64,000 bases of DNA from assembly GCF_900094545.1 (NCBI RefSeq), contig NZ_FMAH01000005.1:153353-217352 (forward strand), read 5' to 3'. The notes under the pieces are model-generated. The model was not told the origin of the DNA, did not search any database, and saw only the letters and a program-made list of their open reading frames with translations. Origin of the DNA: Martinezella miluonensis (lineage in GTDB: Bacteria > Pseudomonadota > Alphaproteobacteria > Rhizobiales > Rhizobiaceae). The translations under genes were made by a program, and so were the position numbers. Within the stretch, counting starts at the first letter, position 1, and every line of letters starts with the position of its first letter. Of the stretch, positions 57,926-64,000 are shown in pieces.

Positions 57926-58921
57926 TCAGAAAACCTTGGAGAACTGATCGATGTTCGAAGCGTTGTAGACGAACGGGTCGGCCATGGCGGCTTCGCCGTT
58001 TTCGCCAACCTTGATCTTGCCCATGCGACCGGCATTGATCTCGCTGCCCGGCTTGCCGTCGGTCTCGCCCTTGACGAGGCGATAGGCGATCTGCGTTGCA
58101 GAGTAGCCAAGATCGATCGGGTTCCAGATCGCAAATTCCTTCGTCGCGCCGGACTTGATCGCGCCGGCCATCTCAGACGGCAGGCCGAGGCCGGTCACAT
58201 AAACCTGGCCGATCTTGCCGGCATCCTTGACGGCCTGCGAAGCGGCAAGCACGCCGACCGTCGTCGGGGCGACGATGACCTTGACTTCCGGATGCGAGGT
58301 CAGGAGGCCCTGGGCTTCACGATAGCTCTTGTCAGAGAGATCGTCACCATAAACGGTCGTGACCAGGTTGAGGCCCGGGAAGTCCTTGAGCTGCTTCTTC
58401 ATCTCGCCGATCCAGATGTTCTGGTTCGTCGACGTCGTTGTGGCCGACAGGATGGCGAAGTTGCCCTTGCCGCCGTCGAGATGATCCTTGGCGAGCGTCA
58501 GGCACATCTTGCCGATTAGCTCATTGGACGATGGGTTCAGCTGCAGGATACGGCCGGCCTTTGCGACGCCGGAATCCCAGGAGATGACCTTGATGCCGCG
58601 CTGCGTCGCCTTCTTGAGGGCCGGGACGACTGCATCGGGATCGTTTGCCGAAATCGCGATGGCATCGACGCCCTGTGCGATCAGCGAGTTGATCACTTCG
58701 ATCTGGCCTTCGGCCGTGGTCGAGGTCGGGCCGGTGTAGATCACCTGCACGCCGCCGAGATCCTTGGCAGCTTCCTGCGCGCCCTTGTTGGCGGCTTCAA
58801 AGAAGCCGTTGCCCAGCGACTTCACCACGAGGCCGATCTTGATGTCTTTTGCGCTGGCCGTGCCAGCCATCAGTGTCGCGGCGAGCGCGACGCCGATCGC
58901 CAGTTTCTTTGCTATATTCAT
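57926..58921 (-). CDS. rhaS: L-rhamnose-binding periplasmic protein RhaS
   Basis: 331 residues. Signal peptide MNIAKKLAIGVALAATLMAGTASA. The mature part is of the ribose-binding type (KIGLVVKSLGNGFFEAANKGAQEAA, SANDPDAVVPALKKATQRGI, DSGVAKAG). Periplasmic receptor for the RhaTPQ importer; not the E. coli AraC regulator of the same name. Start with GGGAGGAAGAGAC. 53 bases after rhaR. Confidence 0.93.
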   Translation of the reverse strand: MNIAKKLAIGVALAATLMAGTASAKDIKIGLVVKSLGNGFFEAANKGAQEAAKDLGGVQVIYTGPTSTTAEGQIEVINSLIAQGVDAIAISANDPDAVVPALKKATQRGIKVISWDSGVAKAGRILQLNPSSNELIGKMCLTLAKDHLDGGKGNFAILSATTTSTNQNIWIGEMKKQLKDFPGLNLVTTVYGDDLSDKSYREAQGLLTSHPEVKVIVAPTTVGVLAASQAVKDAGKIGQVYVTGLGLPSEMAGAIKSGATKEFAIWNPIDLGYSATQIAYRLVKGETDGKPGSEINAGRMGKIKVGENGEAAMADPFVYNASNIDQFSKVF

Positions 58922-58974
58922 GTCTCTTCCTCCCAAGTTGATAGGCTATGCTTCCCCCGTCACAGCCGCGTCCC

Positions 58975-59787
58975 TTATGCGACCGACGGGGAATCTTCCT
59001 CCTCGGCCTCAGCCGAAACATTCGCGATAATCAGCGATACGCCTGCGCCCTCGATCATCCGCACCGTGTCTGCCGAAATGCCGTCATCGGTAATGATCGT
59101 AGTCACCTGTTCGAGTGGGCAAAGGATCAGGCTGGAGCGCTGACGGAACTTGCTGGAGTCGACCATGACGATGAGTTCATCGGCCTGGCGCATCAGCTTC
59201 TGCTCGCTCTGGATCAGCAGTCCGTCGGCCTCCATGATGCCGAGCGGGCCGACACCCTGTGCGCCAAGGAACATGCGCCGTGCGTAGAAATTGCGGGTCG
59301 TGTCATTGTCGAAGGGCGACAGGATCAGGCTCTGCTCGCGATAGATCGCGCCGCCCGGAACGGTCACCGTATTTTTCGAATGCTTGACCAGATGTTCGGC
59401 AATGGCGAAGGAGTTGGTCATCACCTGCAGCCGGAAGGCCGAGATGTAATGAACGAGCTGAAAGGTGGTCGTGCCGCCGTTGATGATGATGGCATCGCCC
59501 GGATTGCACAATTCAGCGGCCTTGCGCGCAATTGCGCGTTTCTTATCGATGTTGACAGATTCCGAAACGCGGAAGGGGCGACCGGCAAGGCTGCCGAGCT
59601 GCGCAGGGTGGATTGATTCGGCGCCGCCGCGGACGCGGCGGATCTTTCCCTGCACATGTAGGGCGGCGATATCACGGCGTATCGTCGCTTCCGAAGCCTC
59701 TGTCAGCTCGGAAATATCCTGAATCGTCACCACAGGTTTTTCCTGTACGGCGCTCAGAATAATGCGATGGCGTTCACGTTCGTGCAT
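58975..59787 (-). CDS. rhaR: DeoR-family repressor of rhamnose genes, RhaR
   Basis: 270 residues. DeoR helix-turn-helix at 20-45 (TIQDISELTEASEATIRRDIAALHVQGKIRRVRGGAE) and a C-terminal sugar-phosphate sensor domain (INGGTTTFQLVHY, GALGAQGVGP-type loops). In R. leguminosarum RhaR is the negative regulator of rha genes. Start set by CAAGGAGGAGCC. First gene of the minus-strand operon, divergent from rhaD. Confidence 0.93.
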   Translation of the reverse strand: MHERERHRIILSAVQEKPVVTIQDISELTEASEATIRRDIAALHVQGKIRRVRGGAESIHPAQLGSLAGRPFRVSESVNIDKKRAIARKAAELCNPGDAIIINGGTTTFQLVHYISAFRLQVMTNSFAIAEHLVKHSKNTVTVPGGAIYREQSLILSPFDNDTTRNFYARRMFLGAQGVGPLGIMEADGLLIQSEQKLMRQADELIVMVDSSKFRQRSSLILCPLEQVTTIITDDGISADTVRMIEGAGVSLIIANVSAEAEEEDSPSVA

Positions 59788-59829
59788 CGGCTCCTCCTTG
59801 AGGGCGGTTATTTCGCAAATATGGCAATG

Positions 59830-59902
59830 TGTCAATCAGAAACGATCATAAACTTTCATATTGCATCGCAGCATTATCGAATATGATCGTTTTCGATTGA
59901 CA
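59830..59902. promoter_or_regulatory. rhaR-rhaD divergent promoter with mirrored operator arms
   Basis: Arms 59830-59850 and 59882-59902 are reverse complements at 19 of 21 bases, 52 bases centre to centre (about five helical turns). Each arm ends in an outward-facing TTGACA. On the minus strand the box is followed after 17 bases by AATAAC; on the plus strand by GATACC after 18. RhaR binding both arms would shut both promoters. Confidence 0.75.
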
Positions 59903-59994
59903 AGGTGACTGTGCGTGAGCGATACCCTGCTCACAAAGAGTGGTGCCATCATGATCCGGTCCGCTCGCAAGACTTGATTTCAAGGGAGGATGAC

Positions 59995-62091
59995 ATGGCG
60001 GCTGACGTTCAGCTTCTGAAGAACCGTTGGGATGAGGCATATGCGGCCGGCCTCGATGAGCCGGGCAAGCTGCTTTATCGATCGAATCTGCTCGGTGCAG
60101 ACAAGCGTATCACCAACTATGGCGGCGGCAACACGTCGGCCAAGGTCATGGAAGCCGATCCGCTCTCCGGCGAAAAGGTTAGAGTACTCTGGGTCAAGGG
60201 TTCCGGCGGCGACGTCGGCACCATCAAGCTCGACGGTTTCGCGACGCTCTACCAGGACAAGCTCGACAGCCTGAAGAATATCTATCAGGGTGTCGCCGAC
60301 GAGGATCGCATGGTCGGCTTCCTGCCGCATTGCACCTTCAATCTCAATGCGCGCGCCGCCTCCATCGATACGCCGCTTCATGGCTTCGTGCCGTTCATCC
60401 ATGTCGATCACATGCATCCCGATGCCATCATCGCCATTGCCGCCGCGAAGAACTCGCGCGAGCTGACGCGCGAAATTTTCGGCGACGAAATCGGCTGGCT
60501 GCCCTGGCGCCGTCCCGGCTTCCAGCTCGGGCTCGATCTCGAAGCCTTCGTCAAGGCGCATCCGAATGCCAAGGGCGTCGTGCTGGAAAGCCATGGCCTC
60601 TTTACCTGGGCCGATGATGCCAAGGCCTGCTACGAGTTGACGCTTGCAATCATCAACAAGGCGATCGGTTGGTTTGCCGCCAAGACCGAGGGCAAGACCA
60701 TTTTCGGTGGCGCGGTCGCTGATAGCCTGCCGCAAGCGGAGCGCCGTGCAATCGCCTCCCGGCTGATGCCCGAGATCCGCGGCCGCATCGGCAAGGCCGA
60801 GCGCAAGCTCGGCGATTTCGACGATCAGGATGCCGTGCTCGAATTCGTCAACTCCAAGAGCCTTCGTCCTCTCGGGGCGCTCGGCACCAGCTGTCCGGAT
60901 CATTTCCTGCGCACCAAAATCCGCCCGTTGATCGTCAATTTCGATCCCGCAAAGCCCGATGTCGATGCGGTCATTGCCGGTCTCGACAAGGCACTGGAAG
61001 ATTACCGCGCCGACTACGCGCGCTACTACAGTGATTGCAAGCATGACAATTCGCCTGCGATGCGCGATCCGAATCCGGTGATCTTCCTCGTTCCTGGCGT
61101 CGGCATGCTTTCCTTTGCCCGCGACAAGGCGACCGCCCGCATTGCCGGCGAATTCTATGTCAACGCCATCAACGTCATGCGCGGCGCATCCACGGTCTCC
61201 GAATATCAGGGCCTGCCGGAGCAGGAAGCCTTCGATATCGAATATTGGCTGCTGGAAGAGGCAAAGCTGCAGCGCATGCCGAAGCCGAAGAGCCTGGCGG
61301 GCCGCGTTGCCTTCGTGACCGGCGGTGCCGGTGGTATCGGCCGCGCTACGGCAGCGCGTCTGGTAGGCGAGGGTGCCTGCGTGGTTCTGGCGGATATCGA
61401 CCAGGCGGCGCTTGAGAGCACGCAGGCGGATTTCGCCAAGATGTACGGTGCCGATGCGGTGCGCAGCGTCAAGCTCGATGTGACGAAGGAAGATGCCGTC
61501 ATCTCCGCTTTTGCCGAGGCTTGCGTCGAGTTCGGCGGGGTCGATATTCTGGTATCGAATGCCGGGATCGCATCGTCTGCACCGATCGAGAGCACCGAGC
61601 TTTCGATGTGGAACCGCAATATCGACATTCTCGCGACCGGCTATTTCCTCGTCTCGCGGGAAGCGTTCCGGCTGTTCCGCCGTCAGAACCTCGGCGGTAA
61701 CGTCGTTTTCGTCGCATCGAAGAACGGTCTCGCGTCGTCGCCGAATGCTGCCGCCTATTGCACGGCAAAGGCTGCCGAAATTCATCTGGCCCGATGCCTG
61801 GCGCTGGAGGGTGCGGAAGCCGGCATCCGCGTGAACACGGTCAATCCCGATGCCGTTCTTCGCGGCTCGAAGATCTGGAACGGTGAATGGCGTGAACAGC
61901 GCGCCGCCTCCTCGAAGATCGAAGTGGACGAGCTGGAAGAACATTACCGCAAGCGCTCGATGCTGAAGCTGAATGTCTTGCCTGAGGACATTGCCGAGGC
62001 GATCTATTTCCTGGCTTCGGACCTGTCCGCCAAGTCGACCGGCAACATCATCAACGTCGACGCCGGCAACGCACAGAGCTTCACGCGCTGA
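59995..62091 (+). CDS. rhaD: bifunctional rhamnulose-1-phosphate aldolase / short-chain dehydrogenase RhaD
   Basis: 698 residues, two enzymes in one chain. The N-terminal class II aldolase part (about 1-430) has GGGNTSAK, HVDHMHPDA and ESHGLFTW (metal-binding His). The C-terminal SDR part (from about 435) has VTGGAGGIG, SNAG and YCTAK. It splits rhamnulose 1-phosphate to dihydroxyacetone phosphate and lactaldehyde and then oxidises or reduces the lactaldehyde. Start with GGGAGGATG. Divergent from rhaR. Confidence 0.96.
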   Translation: MAADVQLLKNRWDEAYAAGLDEPGKLLYRSNLLGADKRITNYGGGNTSAKVMEADPLSGEKVRVLWVKGSGGDVGTIKLDGFATLYQDKLDSLKNIYQGVADEDRMVGFLPHCTFNLNARAASIDTPLHGFVPFIHVDHMHPDAIIAIAAAKNSRELTREIFGDEIGWLPWRRPGFQLGLDLEAFVKAHPNAKGVVLESHGLFTWADDAKACYELTLAIINKAIGWFAAKTEGKTIFGGAVADSLPQAERRAIASRLMPEIRGRIGKAERKLGDFDDQDAVLEFVNSKSLRPLGALGTSCPDHFLRTKIRPLIVNFDPAKPDVDAVIAGLDKALEDYRADYARYYSDCKHDNSPAMRDPNPVIFLVPGVGMLSFARDKATARIAGEFYVNAINVMRGASTVSEYQGLPEQEAFDIEYWLLEEAKLQRMPKPKSLAGRVAFVTGGAGGIGRATAARLVGEGACVVLADIDQAALESTQADFAKMYGADAVRSVKLDVTKEDAVISAFAEACVEFGGVDILVSNAGIASSAPIESTELSMWNRNIDILATGYFLVSREAFRLFRRQNLGGNVVFVASKNGLASSPNAAAYCTAKAAEIHLARCLALEGAEAGIRVNTVNPDAVLRGSKIWNGEWREQRAASSKIEVDELEEHYRKRSMLKLNVLPEDIAEAIYFLASDLSAKSTGNIINVDAGNAQSFTR

Positions 62092-62099
62092 CATCAAAC

Positions 62100-62134
62100 G
62101 GCCCGCGCCAGCATTACGCTTGCCGGCGCGGGCC
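62100..62134 (+). other. hairpin between rhaD and rhaI
   Basis: GGCCCGCGCC and GGCGCGGGCC, a perfect 10-bp, nearly all-GC stem around a 15-base loop, eight bases after the rhaD stop and 22 bases before the rhaI start. TTCATCGTTT follows. Probably a 3' stabilising stem or partial terminator. Confidence 0.6.
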
Positions 62135-62155
62135 TTCATCGTTTGGGAGGAAAGA

Positions 62156-63448
62156 ATGGCCGAATACAGGATTGCGCCCGATCTGGTTGCTGCAGAAAAC
62201 GGCAAGCGCGCTGCCGCGCTGAAATCTGATTATGAGGCGCTTGGCGCCACGCTCGCCCGGCGCGGCGTCGACATCGAGGCTGTGACCAAGAAGGTTTCCG
62301 AATTCTTCGTTGCGGTTCCGTCCTGGGGTGTCGGCACCGGCGGCACGCGCTTCGCCCGCTTCCCCGGCACAGGCGAGCCGCGCGGCATCTTCGACAAGCT
62401 CGACGATTGCGCCGTTATTCAGCAGCTGACCCGGACGACACCCAAGGTTTCGCTGCACATTCCCTGGGACAAGGCGGACCCGCGCGAGCTCAAGGCCAAG
62501 GGCGACGCACTCGGCCTCGGCTTCGACGCCATGAACTCCAATACGTTCTCCGACGCACCCGGCCAAGCTCATTCCTACAAGTTCGGCTCGCTCAGCCACG
62601 TCGATGCGGCAACCCGCGCCCAGGCCGTTGAGCACAACATCGAATGCATCGAGATCGGCAAGGCGATCGGCTCGAAGGCGCTGACCGTGTGGGTCGGCGA
62701 TGGCTCGAACTTCCCGGGGCAGACGAATTTCACCAAGGCGTTCGAGCGCTACCTCGCCGCTATGGCCGACATCTACAAGGCCCTGCCGGATGACTGGAGA
62801 CTGTTCTCCGAGCACAAGATGTACGAGCCGGCCTTTTATTCGACCGTCGTTCAGGACTGGGGCACCAACTATCTGATCGCGCAGACGCTCGGCCCCAAGG
62901 CGCATTGCCTCGTCGATCTCGGCCATCACGCGCCGAATACGAATATCGAGATGATCGTCGCGCGCCTCATCCAGTTCGGCAAGCTCGGCGGATTCCACTT
63001 CAACGATTCGAAATATGGTGACGACGATCTCGACGCCGGCGCTATCGAGCCCTATCGCTTGTTCCTCGTCTTCAACGAGCTGGTCGATGCGGAGCGGCGC
63101 GGCGTCAATGATTTCAATCCGGCGCATATGATCGACCAATCGCACAATGTCACGGACCCGATCGAGAGCCTGATTTCCAGCGCCAATGAGATCCGTCGCG
63201 CCTATGCGCAGGCGCTGATCGTCGACCGAAAGGCACTCGGCGATTATCAGGATGCGAATGACGCACTGATGGCATCGGAAACGCTGAAGCGCGCTTATCG
63301 CGCCGATGTCGAGCCTATCTTGGCTGAAGCACGCCGCCGCGCCGGTGGCGCCATTGATCCGGTCGCGGCCTATAGGGCGAGCGGCTATCGTCACAAGGTT
63401 GCCGCCGAGCGCCCGGCTTCTGTCGCCGGTGGCGGTGGGATTATCTGA
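62156..63448 (+). CDS. rhaI: L-rhamnose isomerase RhaI (rhizobial type)
   Basis: 430 residues, xylose-isomerase-like TIM barrel. Converts L-rhamnose to L-rhamnulose. Metal ligands are in FSEHKMYEPAFYS, DLGHHAPNTNIE and FNDSKYGDDDLDAG. Belongs to the Rhizobium/Pseudomonas form, distinct from E. coli RhaA. Start with GGGAGGAAAGA. Follows rhaD after 64 bases. Confidence 0.95.
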   Translation: MAEYRIAPDLVAAENGKRAAALKSDYEALGATLARRGVDIEAVTKKVSEFFVAVPSWGVGTGGTRFARFPGTGEPRGIFDKLDDCAVIQQLTRTTPKVSLHIPWDKADPRELKAKGDALGLGFDAMNSNTFSDAPGQAHSYKFGSLSHVDAATRAQAVEHNIECIEIGKAIGSKALTVWVGDGSNFPGQTNFTKAFERYLAAMADIYKALPDDWRLFSEHKMYEPAFYSTVVQDWGTNYLIAQTLGPKAHCLVDLGHHAPNTNIEMIVARLIQFGKLGGFHFNDSKYGDDDLDAGAIEPYRLFLVFNELVDAERRGVNDFNPAHMIDQSHNVTDPIESLISSANEIRRAYAQALIVDRKALGDYQDANDALMASETLKRAYRADVEPILAEARRRAGGAIDPVAAYRASGYRHKVAAERPASVAGGGGII

Positions 63449-63454
63449 GACTAG

Positions 63455-63484
63455 GGGTGCTGGCCGACGATAGCGCCGGCACCC
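63455..63484 (+). terminator. hairpin after rhaI
   Basis: GGGTGCTGGC and GCCGGCACCC, a 10-bp stem with one T-G pair and a 10-base loop, seven bases beyond the rhaI stop. A second perfect 8-bp hairpin (CCCATCCG with CGGATGGG) follows at 63502-63525. Together a likely transcript end, although neither has a T-run. Confidence 0.6.
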
Positions 63485-63501
63485 ATCCTGCCCGGCGGCG
63501 C

Positions 63502-63525
63502 CCCATCCGCATGTGTCCGGATGGG
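63502..63525 (+). terminator. second hairpin after rhaI
   Basis: CCCATCCG and CGGATGGG, perfect 8-bp arms around CATGTGTC. It stands between the rhaD-rhaI operon and the insertion-sequence end. Confidence 0.5.
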
Positions 63526-63652
63526 TCATCAAGGCATGCGCCTTTGATCGGTCTCGATCGTATATGCGAGAAGGATTGACTTAGCGCCACTGGACGCCAT
63601 GATCGCATGGCATCTGCGTTTTATGCATTCTTCAGCATGACTCGAGCTAACA

Positions 63653-64000
63653 TTACAGTTGCATTTTTGACCTGAGATGCGCTTGCCTTGCTGCGGCTTG
63701 GTGTGCCCGTCGCCAAAGCGACCATGCGATGACGGCTGAAGGTTCAATTCGCCGTCGTGCGAGGCGTGTTGCGATCCGGCGGATTTCCTGGATCGACCAG
63801 CGGATCAATTGCTGATGCCGGGTCCTAAGCGCCGCCTCGTTTTTGGGGGTGGCATAGTGTTGGCGCGATGACGAATGACCGCCATCATGGCGAATGCGAG
63901 CATGACCAGCGAGACATGGCGATACCAGCCGTGCCAGGAGCGGGTCTCATTGTGGTCAAGGCCGAGCTCGTTCTTGGCGGTTTCGAAGCTGTCTTCGATG
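63653..64000 (-). pseudogene. IS701-type transposase, C-terminal part, with a frame change
   Basis: Read from the window edge on the minus strand: IEDSFETAKNELGLDHNE, then RHVSLVMLAFAMMAVIRHRAN, the C-terminal IS701-family transposase pattern. This frame stops at 63805. A one-base backward shift at the C CCA AAA run (63841-63847) restores the expected end, NEAALRTRHQQLIRWSIQEIRRIA to the TAA at 63653. Either a disabling indel in a homopolymer run or a programmed frameshift. The rest of the element lies outside the window. Confidence 0.75.
63653..64000. mobile_element. end of an IS701-family insertion sequence
   Basis: The transposase C-terminus reaches the right window edge, so the element continues to the right. 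I could not fix its terminal inverted repeat; the end lies between the stop at 63653 and the rhaI hairpins near 63525. Confidence 0.65.

Noticed and set aside
59980..63532. Two long minus-strand open frames opposite rhaD and rhaI
   Set aside because: Antisense to rhaD and rhaI with typical shadow composition; no domain.
63529..63747. A 72-codon minus-strand frame near the insertion-sequence end
   Set aside because: It overlaps the restored transposase C-terminus in another frame and has no domain.

Overview
The window is a stretch of alphaproteobacterial chromosome or large replicon, GC-rich, with gene content typical of Rhizobium and close relatives. The clearest marker is a complete L-rhamnose catabolic locus in the rhizobial arrangement: rhaR-rhaS-rhaT-rhaP-rhaQ-rhaU-rhaK on the minus strand (52463-59787), divergent from rhaD-rhaI on the plus strand (59995-63448). 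About 60 protein genes are supported. I saw no rRNA, tRNA or CRISPR array. The right edge cuts into an IS701-type transposase.

Layout. 0.1-6 kb: a small secreted GCG/CRP-motif protein, a PAP2 phosphatase, then a GAF-Fis regulator leading into an aldehyde dehydrogenase, a DUF779 protein, a DJ-1/PfpI protein and a ribbon-helix-helix protein. 6-13 kb: mixed small units (TetR with alpha/beta hydrolase; cupin and RibD-like reductase divergent from a LysR; two aldo-keto reductases, the second lacking two catalytic residues). 13-19 kb: stress genes (CsbD, BON, DUF992), then katG divergent from oxyR. 19-25 kb: an amino-acid-type ABC transporter with an M20 amidohydrolase and a 4,5-dihydroxyphthalate-decarboxylase-like protein, divergent from a MocR regulator across an 11-bp inverted repeat. 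25-29 kb: an envelope polysaccharide cluster (acyltransferase, glycosyltransferase, flippase). 29-32.6 kb: J-domain protein, DegP-type protease, DUF2161 protein.

32.6-38.6 kb: a very large GH94-like phosphorylase and a GH2 beta-mannosidase-like enzyme, with the decayed tail of a GntR regulator in front. 39-45 kb: a kynurenine unit (formamidase, kynureninase and a three-part ABC importer) divergent from a GntR/FCD regulator. 45-51 kb: a BaiN/HI0933-type flavoprotein, then a TetR regulator and an operon of Gfo/Idh/MocA oxidoreductase, DUF993 aldolase-like protein and sugar isomerase/epimerase; this looks like an uncharacterised sugar or polyol pathway. 51-64 kb: an orphan LivK-type binding protein, the rhamnose locus, and the insertion-sequence end.

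How parts work together. Most units pair an importer with its catabolic enzymes and a local regulator, the usual plan in a soil and rhizosphere heterotroph. Several intergenic regions hold well-formed inverted repeats at the expected operator positions (rha, MocR, TetR, GntR units). Stem-loops follow the binding-protein genes of two ABC operons, which fits higher expression of the binding protein than of the membrane parts. Gene starts were moved to internal ATG codons where a ribosome binding site decided it; these choices are stated per gene.
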